Part shown: positions 55,291 to 64,000 of the stretch, one piece after another
Layout: every line of letters starts with the position of its first letter
Numbering within the stretch: position 1 is the first letter of the stretch
The notes under the pieces: generated by a model
Told to the model about the DNA's origin: nothing
Database searches by the model: none
What the model saw: only the letters and a program-made list of their open reading frames with translations
From: Nigrospora sphaerica
Lineage: Eukaryota > Ascomycota > Sordariomycetes > Amphisphaeriales > Apiosporaceae
Reading direction: 5' to 3'
Assembly: GCA_018287875.1 (NCBI GenBank)
Contig: JAGVVL010000017.1
Location: 186,001 to 250,000 of the forward strand
Length of the DNA: 64,000 nucleotides
Made by a program: the position numbers and the translations under genes

Positions 55291-56572
55291 ATGAGCCCTC
55301 GGCCCGCCTCTTCGCCCAGGGGGCCGCTACCGACCAGCCCTCGGCCACCGGGAGGCCCGCCGCCGGCCACGAGCCCGATGGATCCGGCCGTATGGTCGGC
55401 CCTCGACCATTCGCGCAATACTCTCACCGTTCATATCGTCGCAATCACCTGCATCGGGCTCGCCACCACGGCTGTCGGCCTGCGACTCTACACGCGCAAG
55501 TTCCTGCTCAACAACGTGGGCGCCGACGACTACATGGCCATCGCATCCTTGGCCGGCGTCTTGACCGTTGCCACAATCCTACTCCTTCATCTCAACCACG
55601 GTTTGGGCTGGCACATATGGGATCTCGTCACAATGCCACTGGAGCTGGTCGAGTTTTTCAAGGTTCGTGGACTCGTCCCATCCCCGGGGCTGGCGACTTG
55701 CTGACCTCCCCTAACAGTTCTTCTACCTCGGTGCCGTCTTTTATAACGCGACGCTGCTTTTTATTAAGCTCGGCCTCTTTCTACAGTATTGGAGACTCAT
55801 AAGCCAAGTTACCCGATACCGCAAAATCTTCTTTGCCGTCGCCGCCATTGTCATGATTTGGGCGACGGGGATCCTGTTGGCCATGGTCCTTATATGCATC
55901 CCCATCGAGGGCTATTGGGACAAGACGATACCGGCAAAATGTATTCCCGATTGGGAGATTCAAATGATCAATGCCGCCGGCAATATCGCCACCGACTTTA
56001 TGCTCCTGGTGCTGCCGATGCCCATAATCTGGCGCCTTAACCTGACTGTTGGGCGCAAGATGGCCCTGACGGGGCTCTTTAGCTTAGGCTTCTTGGGTTG
56101 CATCATATCGGTACTGCGGGCTTACTTCGTCATCTTCATCAGCGCATCACAGGACCTGCCCAACGACGCTGTGGCAATGACGAGCTGGACGTTGGCCGAG
56201 ATCACGACCGGCACCATCTGCTCGTGTCTCGTCACCCTGCAGCCGCTGCTGAAACGCTGGAGGCCTGGCTTCGGCAGTTCAAAGCGCAACACGAACCCTT
56301 CGGCCGTCACCGGGCACGCCAAGAAGAACTCGAGCAGCAAGCCGTGGTCAAGAAACACGCTGTCTACTGAGGCCGTTTTTCACGAGAGCCAGACGGCGCT
56401 GCACGCGAGCAGCGGCTTGGACCTGAGCGGGACATCGAGCCAACCGGACGGTATGAACCTCCGGAGCCCGTCGCTGATAGCGGAGCACGATATACCCCTG
56501 GAGCGATTGGACGCGCCGTGGACCGACTATTCGAGGTACAGCACAACCCCGGGGTATGGCAGGGCTATATGA
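55291..56572 (+). CDS. Rhodopsin-domain integral membrane protein (SAT4/PTH11-like)
   Basis: Two exons, 55291..55662 and 55718..56572, 408 aa. The 55-nt intron (donor GTTCGT, branch CTAAC, acceptor AACAG) joins VEFFK to FFYLGAVFY. The start MSPRPASS is taken over an in-frame Met at 55246 because the family begins close to its first helix; the upstream Met cannot be excluded. Seven hydrophobic helices are visible. Family marks are GLRLYTRKFL..VGADDYMAIASL, LGLFLQYWRLI, CIPIEGYWDKTIPAKC and DFMLLVLPMPIIWRLNL. WTLAEITTGTICSCLVTLQPLL closes the domain. A Ser/Thr-rich cytoplasmic tail of about 120 residues follows. These proteins are grouped with putative fungal GPCR-like receptors; ligand and coupling are unknown. 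Confidence 0.88.
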
Positions 56573-57645
56573 GGCGCCGCAGCGTCGAAGGGATGGGTTC
56601 ACAGGAGTCACGGCGCTGAGGGGCGGGATACCCAATCTGACATTCAAGGAGAAATTTATCTGAGTAAAAACCAAGTTCGCCGTGTGCATTTGACCTTTTT
56701 CCACGGCTTCTCATCGTCATCTGCTTTTAATGGGCATATCGCAAAACGAGGCCCTCCAGCTCATGGCATTCCTTCCCACTGGATGAGGTCACATCGGTCA
56801 GTCAGGGGCTCAGTCCTTCGTTATTACTAGCGAAGAAATAACCTACCACGTTCATATTATGGGAGGGGCCGGTTAGTGGACCGACAAACATACGATTTTA
56901 CATCTTCAGAGGCTCGGTCTTTCTAGGAAAAAAGAAGGCAAGTATCGGAAGGTTTGGCGTGGGCAGGAGACGCCGTAGTGCAGGGGCTGCTTAAAACAAC
57001 TCCTTAACTGTGGCTACGCAGTTCTAGCGATCATGTAGATTCATGTCAAGATTTCCCTTTTTTAGCAAGCCTGTATCAGCTTGCGAGCACCCGAAACTCG
57101 CTCAATTAGACTTATCTTTTTGGGGTTTGTCGTAGTAGCGGACCTGCAGTCACCTTTGCAGTAACTGCGTCTTTATGTGCAATAGGGTTGAAGACGAGAC
57201 GCCACCTCGGTGAAGGCCAAGTATGGATTAAGCAGGCCAAGCACCATCACCATCAAACAACCGAGGGGTGGGCAAAGGCTTTCGCACTTGGCCGCTGGGC
57301 GGGCAGATCCTGCCATAATGGCGATGTGGCAATAGGAGGCTATCACTAGTTTCGCCCCTGAGATCACGTGAGGAGCTACTGGTACCTGCAGTAGGTCCTA
57401 TGGAGCATGTGGTGAGCGATCCCCAGCTACAAGTATATAGTCTGCCATCTCTGGCACTTTCTTTTGTCCTTTCTGATGGATAACCTTGAACCTTTCGCTT
57501 TCCACGCCTCCTTCAGTGCGACAGGCGAGATATGTTTTAGAATTTTACGGTAGGGCACAAACGACTGGACGGTCAAACTAAAATCTTCCATTACTTGAAG
57601 CGCAGTCTTTACAGCGGTAGACGCCGCCAGTTAACGATTACACTT
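56573..57645. other. Intergenic, convergent 3' ends
   Basis: Lies between the stops of the rhodopsin-domain gene (+) and the sugar transporter (-). Only UTR-like and AT-rich sequence; no gene. Confidence 0.6.
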
Positions 57646-59513
57646 TTAGGGCGTCGTCTCGGCTCTTGAGGCGTGGCCGCGGCTGACAAAGTCCAACAGG
57701 CCGACGTCTCTTTGGGCTTGGGCCAGCATGGCGGCGTCTTCGGCGCCCGCGTGGCTCTTGAAGACGCGGTCCATGTCCTCGAGCGTGGCGTTCTTGGTCT
57801 CGGGCAGGAAGAACCAGACCCAGGCGAAGCCACCGACGAGGAAGGCGGCGAAGAAGACGTAGGTGCCCCAGGCCCAGGCCTCGAGCATCGAGGGGACGAA
57901 GAGGCCGATGGCGAAGTTGTTGAGCCAGTTGGAGTTGGCGCCGATGGACACGCCGCGCGCCCGGATCGAGAGGGGGAAGATTTCCGAGATGACGACCCAG
58001 CTGGCCGGGCCCCAGCCGAAGCCGAAACCGGCGATGTAAATCCAGATCAACACCACGGCCGCCCAGCCGGCGTCAACGTGGTTCGGCCAGTCGTGTCGGA
58101 ACTTGGCGACGACGATGCCGACGGTAAGGATACTGACAAACATTATCACCGACCCCGTAAGAAGCATGGTTTTCCGTCCCAGCCGGTCGATGAGCACCTG
58201 CGCCAACGGGTTAGACAGGAGGTTCACATAGGGGTGGAGGGTGAATTACCATGGCTGGCAGTGTGCTGATCATGAAGACGGATCCAGTCACGCCCGTGGC
58301 CAGAAGAGCAATGGTTCCTTCAGAGAAGCCGAAGCTCTGGAAAACATTCGAAGCATAGTAGATAACTAGGGGCTCGTTGTCAGCGTGTTGTCCTCTTTCT
58401 TGCCGGGAAGGGTATGCGTACTGGCGTCGATGCCGCTCCACTGTTGCCAGAACATGACGAGCCAGGCCGTGCCGACGCGCTTGAAGTTGTCCATGGAGCT
58501 GAATATTTGCAGGTAGCCGTAAAGCTCGCGCTTGACGACGCCCGTCGTCTCGGGCTCGAGGTGGGTGAAGTGCCTGGCGAAGACGCGCTGCTCAAACAGG
58601 GCCTCGGCCTTGATCTCGAGGAACTCGGCGTGGACGAGGTCGTCGTCGAGGGGCCTCTTGCGCAGCCAGGCCAGCGTCGTCTTGGCCTCGTCGTCACGGC
58701 CGACCTTAACGAGCCAGCGCGGCGAAAAGGGCATCCACCAGATGCCGAGGGCGAGCAGGACGGCGGGGATGCCCTGGATGATGGAGGGCAGGCGCCAGGC
58801 GAGGTCAGACTGGGCAGCGCCGGTGCTGCCGATGAAGTTGCAGGCGTAGCCGATCCAGAAGCTCAGCATGATGCCGAGGATGGTGGCGAACTGGTAAAAG
58901 CTGACAATGAAGCCGCGTGTCTCGGGAGCCGAGATCTCGGCGTTGTACAGCGGGCCGACGCTACTAAAGGTGCCGACGCCGAGGCCGGTGAAGAAGCGGC
59001 CGGCGTAGAGCAGGGCCGGATGCCCCGCCGTCGCGCCGACGTACAGATAGCTGCCCAGCACCGTGTAGCAGCAGGCGCTGAACATGGCGTACTTGCGGCT
59101 GATGAGCTCGCCCACGAGGCCGGCCGTAAGCGACCCCACGATGCCGCCCAGTTGCAGCACCGACGTCAGCCACCCCGTCGCCGCCGACGAGGCCACGACG
59201 GAAGGGAAGTTGTCCCTGAAGCGGTACATGACGAGGGATTGCGACAGAATGCCCTGCTGGTAGCCGTACTCGAACCCTCCGAACCTGCTCGCGTGTTAGA
59301 CGGCTTTGCGACGTGGGTGCGTGTTCACACTTACGACGCGAAGAGCGCAATGAGGATGATCTTGGGGTTCGACGTAATAGCCGACCACCGCGTCTTCACG
59401 GCGTCGTCCACGCGCCACTGGGCCGTCACGGGCTCGGTGGAAGCCTTCTCGGCATGTGCATCTTGTTCAGGACCAGCAACGACGTGCTGGGGCGCCGCTG
59501 TCTTCTCATCCAT
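57646..59513 (-). CDS. MFS sugar transporter (sugar porter family)
   Basis: Four exons, complement(57646..58197, 58250..58365, 58422..59284, 59335..59513), 569 aa. Introns are 52, 56 and 50 nt, with donors GTAATT, GTACGC and GTAAGT and acceptors GCGCAG, CCTAG and GAGCAG. Each junction restores a family motif: FAS-FGGFEYGYQQG, QWSGIDA-IIYYASNVF and STLPAM-VLIDRLGRKTML. About 12 membrane helices are present. Sugar-porter signatures are GRFFTGLGVGTFSSVGPLYNAEISAPETRG, PFSPRWLVKVGRDDEA, QQWSGID, DRLGRK and the PETKNATLEDMDRVF end. It likely takes up a hexose or related sugar across the plasma membrane; specificity cannot be read from sequence. Confidence 0.9.
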
Positions 59514-61556
59514 GACGAAGGGCGGATATGGCAAAAGGCGAGGGAACGCATGGGCAAAAGAGCCTCATCTTCCGCCCGCCCATGGGAGAAGCCCCTTTAA
59601 TAAGTACAACGCCGTCATCATTTCCGAAGCAGAATTTTTCTTCGCCTCTGTCATGTTCCATGCTCCATCTCACCATATCCACGGAATGCGACCCGCTACT
59701 TGGTTGGGCATTTGGTCACACGATGTCGGTCGACCAATGATGGGCAATGGAGCGCAGGAATGGAGCGCCTCACGACCCCATCGGCCCCCTCCAATAGTGG
59801 GCGGCTAAATAAATACCCTGGCGCATCTTTTGGCCTTGACGAACTTGCCCTTGGCCGGGCATGGCCGAAAAGTACGGTATTCCTAATGAGCGAGAGTTCC
59901 TGCGCCCGTGGGGGGGTTGCGGAGAAGTGCGGGGAGAACCGGGGGAATTACGAAAATTTGAATGGAGCCTTCGCGTTATGGAAACAACTGCGGGGCCGTC
60001 TAGACATGGCTCTATGCAGGGGTAGAGCCTAGCGGGGAGTGGTGAAGCCATTCAGAAAAAAAGTATGGCTGGGCGACGGCGCGCGAATTCCCCAACTCAA
60101 CCGGTTCTTTGGCGTGCAGCGATTCTATTCACAGGAAAAAGAGACCAATGGCATTTGGAACAAGGATCAAGGCTTCAATCGACCGAGTCATGCAGTCCAT
60201 GTGCGCATTTGACACTTTTAGCGTCGCTCTCACTAAGCCTGCAACCACAACTGCAAGCGAAAAGCTTTCTACATTATTCCACGGCCCAAGATCCTCATGG
60301 TAGTCTACACCCCGAATCACTTCCTTGGAATGTGAATTGCGTTGGCTCTTAGAGCTTCCATTCCACCAGGACAAATGGGACCGAAGTGCTTGGCCTCTTG
60401 AACGCCGTTTAACCGTAATGCGGATATTTCTGAAACTCTCCTGCCTCCTCCGAACTTGTACGTACTCCTTCCCTTTTAATCAAGTAACCAACCTTAACAC
60501 AGAAAGATCCTTCAACTTCGTTGAAAGGCTGGCTTTTAGTAGTACATACGGAGGTGGTGGGTCCCATACGAGGTAATTATGCTTTCTGTCCGCTGAATCA
60601 CTATTATCGAGGCTCGACGAACTGATACTAAAAGTTACATATAGAGAGGACAACATGCTATGTAGCTGCGATTGCGTACATGCGGTGTTTTCTCCCACTC
60701 GCTGATATAGAAACAAGGGGAAAGAACTTGGCCGCTTAAGTGTGCAAATCAACGGGATCGAGGGAGGAATTTACGGTCTCAGGCATTCGGCGACTACGTA
60801 TCATTGTGCTCCTCGTCAGCGTGGTACATGTTTATGGAACGAAGGCAGAGGTGGAGACGACAAGTGGATGACTGATTGAAGAGGGAAAAAGCTGGCACCG
60901 GAACAGGAAGGAGACTCCCACTGTATACACACGAGAAAGCACGACTATTGGTAAGACCGAACTTTCCAACAGGGGCGTCACATGTGTCACGGGCGATTAA
61001 TACCGAGTTGTCTCTTAAAGATAGAAACAGGAGGTTGGATCAGAATTCCCTTGTCGTCTTAACCAACCCTTTTCCTACAACATTTTCGAATATAGCATAG
61101 CTCCATTGTAATATCAGGCGGCCCCATAAATGTACAAGGTGCAACTACAGAGAATCAGAAATCGTGTGCTGATAAATAAATAGATTACAGCCCGATGCTG
61201 CACTGTCACAACTCAGGCAAGACCAATGACAAAAGTATCCCAGATCACGTGACCCCTGGGACGGATGGATGCGGGTTAAAGTCGTCCCTAAGATTACCCT
61301 AGATATATCCATTCTCGGCAGCGGCCTAATTCAATGGTGGTGTTCGGATAAGTCGACGCATAATAATCAAAGCTTACAAATTCATTTTTTTGATAAAAAA
61401 GACCATCTAAGGGTCTGACTTGCTCAAGCGAACTTGGTATGACGATGGGAAGTGTTAACGCTTAGGGACTCCTGAACAAGAGGTATTACGCGATTGCTCT
61501 AATAATTCTCACAGAATTCCACTTCAAACTAGCCACTACGAACTACGCCTATCAGT
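59514..61556. other. Divergent intergenic region, 2 kb
   Basis: Between the transporter (-) and the dehydrogenase (+). Contains at about 60860-60925 a diverged copy of the motif also found at 491-705. AT-rich from about 61,080 to 61,550. No supported gene. Confidence 0.55.
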
Positions 61557-62884
61557 ATGACGACGGTTTCCCGAGCCATTTACCTAAATGAAGGTGGGTA
61601 TTTATCCATCATCGAAAGAGACAGTAAACCAGTTCCTACCGGGTCGCAAACTCTCATCGCGGTCAAGTGTAAGTCACGAGCTTGACAGTCGAGCCCCAAG
61701 CATCCCGAGCAAGGAGCTCATTGGCTTAACAAACTCCCTTTCCAGACTCGGCCGTTAACCCGGCCGACCTCCGCCACGCCTACATGGGCTTACACTCGTA
61801 CGTGACGGGCTACGAGTGGGCCGGCACCGTGGCGGCTGTGGGACCCGAGTCGCCGTACGCCGTGGGCGAGGCGCTTTTCGGACAAGTTCCCATCGGCCAC
61901 CAAAAGCCCCTGTCTCAGGGCGCTCACCAAGACTATCTCCTGGCCGAGACCGAAATGACGTTCCGGCCCCCTAAGGACCTGAAGGACGATGAAAGCCTCA
62001 GGCAGGTGGTCGGCTGGCCCGTCGGCCTTCAAACCGTGGCCGACGCCCTTGTGAACCCTATGGGCTTTGGTTTTCCGGCCTTATCCTCTCACGTCGAGGG
62101 CGAGGACCCCAGGGGCCAGGCCTTGTTGATCGTGAGTAACTCCATTCCCATGGGGCCGAGGCCCCACTCGTCCAACACCAAGTCACTATATACCGCCCTC
62201 ATATATGAAACGTACTTATAACCTTCTCCCTAACACTGCACATAGTGGGGTGGCGCGTCAACCCTCGGTCTCGTCGCGATCCAGCTGGCCAAGGCCATGG
62301 GCTTCTCACCCATCCTCACCACGGCATCGCCGGCCAACCACGCGACTCTTCTAGGCCTTGGCGCGACGCAGTGCTTCGACTACCACGCCCCCAACGTGGT
62401 GGGCGAGATACGCGCGGCTGTTTCTGCCAGCGGCAAGACGTTGAGCGCCGTGTTCGACGCCGTGGCCGCCGGGACCGGCTTCGCCGAACCTCCCTCGACG
62501 ACCGCCTCTGCCGATCTCGACTTCGCCAAGAGTTCCCCCGCGCTGGCCAAGCGCTGCTTGAGCGAGGGCGTCGACCCCGGCCGGGTCAAGCTTGTTGCGT
62601 CGCTCGTCGTGGCCTTCGACTCCGACTGGAAAATCTGCCTACCCGTCCGGCGGCCGGATGACCCCATCGTAGTCTCAGTGATGGAGGGCAAGCCCGTTCC
62701 GGCCGATTGGAGTGTGAGGATCCAGGCAGTCACAGAGTGGGTGTTGAGGAATCATGCGGCTATCGACTTTCACCTACCGCGTGTGACAGTCGTAAACGGG
62801 GCCCAAGAAGGGATTCAGGCGATTCTCGACGTGTTTTCCGGGAAGCCTAGCATGCAGAAGTATGTTATTGAGCATCCTATGTAA
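61557..62884 (+). pseudogene. Medium-chain dehydrogenase/trans-enoyl-reductase-like gene with frameshift in exon 1
   Basis: Three exons fit: 61557..61670, 61746..62131 and 62246..62884, with introns of 75 and 114 nt (donors GTAAGT and GTGAGT, acceptors TCCAG and CATAG). The frame opens MTTVSRAIYLNEGGYLSIIER, then has to shift at the GAAAGAGAGACAG tract (about 61612-61625) to give KPVPTGSQTLIAVKYSAVNPADLRH. Two extra bases (one GA unit) explain this exactly. The rest is intact and typical of the zinc-free quinone oxidoreductase/enoyl reductase group, such as stand-alone reductases of polyketide pathways. Marks include GYEWAGTVAAVGP, LIWGGASTLGLVAIQLAK for NADPH, GATQCFDYH and FDAVAAG. The corrected length would be about 378 aa. 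No polyketide synthase lies in this window. A sequencing slip in the GA run is possible. Confidence 0.75.
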
Positions 62885-63171
62885 GAGGAGAACTGTAGAA
62901 ACTTCTTCATAAACTCCAAGGTTGAAACTCAAGAAAGAAGGACAGCGAGGACAGTGTAGAAGCCATGCCAAGAGCTCAGCTCGGTTCCAATGCCCCATGA
63001 GCCGAGATGAGAATCATAATGATGTTCTTCCATGATGCAAACTCACAGTTTGTATGGTTTGGGACTGGAGAAACGATGGCGATCTCCTCCATACCACTAC
63101 CCATGTACCCAAGGTCAGTCGCCTCTTTAACACTCACATCTCGATCCCCTCGCGCACTCTCCATTGTAAAC

Positions 63172-64000
63172 CTACACTAGGGTGATCTCGACCGGCTTAA
63201 GTCTCTGCAGCCATGGAAACACGCCATGCTCCTCTTGCCACCTCTGGAGCGCGTCGTCGAACTGGTACAAGGCCTCTTCAGGTTCGAGCTTCTCCCCGTA
63301 AGCCACCGTATCTGACACGATGGCTAGCGCCTCCTCCATCGCGCGACTCTCTTCATCGTCATTTTTCGGGAAGGCCACGCCGCATAGCGGGTGTGTTCGC
63401 AGCTGCTTGACCAGGTCCGTGAATAGAAGTTGCCTGAGTTCGTTGCTGATGTTCCAACGTGTGCCAAAAGGGCCGTCTCCCAGAGCTTCCGAACCGGCCT
63501 CTCCTGAGGACGACGCCCTCTCCTCCACCTCGGGCTCATCCACTGATCCAAACGATATATTGCAATCGGATCCGTGAACTTGATCGCTCTTTTTCTCTGG
63601 CTCCGTGTCCCCACGGGCTGTCGTATCGTCCTCGGGATTCAGGGACGTGCCCGCGTGGCCTCCTAGTCCGTTACTAGCGCCATCTTCATGCCCGTTGGGC
63701 TCACTGGAACGGCCGCCGTCGGCGGCGATGCGACCGCAAACCGAGACTTTATCCTGCTCCTCCTGAGATTCTCGCCGTTTTCTCTCTTCTCTCCGCTTTT
63801 TATCCCGCCGCTTCTTCTTCTGGCGTTCGGTCGCGCCAATAACGCCCCACCGCTGTCGGCGCACATACTCGGCAAGGAGGTCCCAGATGGTCGGGGGCGG
63901 GATTTCAACCTGGTCCTCTGGCCGCCGTTCACCCGGCATTTCGAACATGCTTCGCCAATCTTCGTCGCTCTCCATCCGCCGATACTCTCTGTAGCCCAAG
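63172..64000 (-). CDS. Unidentified charged protein, partial at right edge
   Basis: An open frame from the right edge to a stop at 63172; the N terminus lies outside. The edge codon is TTG and the first ATG in view is MESDEDWRSMF at 63975, so the true start is unknown. The visible 275 residues hold a Trp-containing segment (PPTIWDLLAEYVRRQRWGV), a highly basic helix (about 30 residues, Lys/Arg/Glu; likely nuclear signal or coiled coil) and an acidic low-complexity linker. A structured C terminus follows (ELRQLLFTDLVKQLRTHPLCG ... HGVFPWLQRLKPVEITLV). I do not recognise the family. Confidence 0.6.
   Translation of the reverse strand, partial: LGYREYRRMESDEDWRSMFEMPGERRPEDQVEIPPPTIWDLLAEYVRRQRWGVIGATERQKKKRRDKKRREERKRRESQEEQDKVSVCGRIAADGGRSSEPNGHEDGASNGLGGHAGTSLNPEDDTTARGDTEPEKKSDQVHGSDCNISFGSVDEPEVEERASSSGEAGSEALGDGPFGTRWNISNELRQLLFTDLVKQLRTHPLCGVAFPKNDDEESRAMEEALAIVSDTVAYGEKLEPEEALYQFDDALQRWQEEHGVFPWLQRLKPVEITLV

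Noticed and set aside
1..64000. CRISPR arrays, rRNA genes, bacterial operons, complete retrotransposons, a polyketide synthase cluster
   Set aside because: Looked for and not seen; the only repeats found are those listed.

Overview
The window is nuclear DNA from a filamentous ascomycete, most likely a GC-rich Sordariomycete. The evidence is short introns (50-190 nt) with donors such as GTACGT or GTAAGT, CTAAC/CTGAC branch sites and CAG/TAG acceptors. Families typical of such fungi are also present: Sip5, ARP6, an AA8 cellobiose-dehydrogenase-type cytochrome domain, HET domains, fungal rhodopsin-fold membrane proteins and a tiny Cys-rich metallothionein. There is no sign of bacterial operons, a CRISPR array or a recognisable rRNA/tRNA gene. 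All exon models were built by hand from splice signals, reading-frame continuity and family patterns.

Left half (1-30.6 kb) is an ordinary gene-rich core. In order it holds: the last exon of a rhodopsin-domain membrane protein (+, cut by the edge); Sip5 (-); a cytochrome P450 (-) and a fused cytochrome b5/b5 reductase (+) transcribed away from each other; a two-RRM protein (-); a D-arabinose 1-dehydrogenase-like aldo/keto reductase (-); a secreted AA8 haem domain (+); ARP6 (-); a four-exon F-box/zinc-binding protein (-); a UFD1-fold zinc-finger protein (+); and a three-exon, 24-residue metallothionein (-).

Middle (32-40 kb) is an accessory block of lower coding density. A 1,599-bp Tc1/mariner-superfamily (pogo/Fot1-type) transposon, with at least 48-bp perfect terminal inverted repeats and a TA target duplication, sits inside a gene. 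Removing the element plus one TA restores one open frame of about 363 codons. The transposase inside is dead, with every noted in-frame stop TAG or TAA, while the host gene halves are intact. A 107-bp minisatellite and a kelch-propeller membrane protein follow.

40.7-53.1 kb is a heterokaryon-incompatibility-like block. A 961-aa HET-domain protein, an 887-aa AAA+ ATPase only 74 bp upstream of it, a second HET protein of 652 aa, and a third HET gene on the other strand. The third is a pseudogene with three nonsense codons, all explicable by C:G to T:A changes.

Right part (53-64 kb) holds a PTH11/SAT4-like rhodopsin-domain membrane protein (+), an MFS sugar transporter (-), a trans-enoyl-reductase-like dehydrogenase whose first exon carries a 2-nt frameshift in a GA tract (+), and an unidentified charged protein running off the right edge (-). 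Most spaces between genes show no coding signal.
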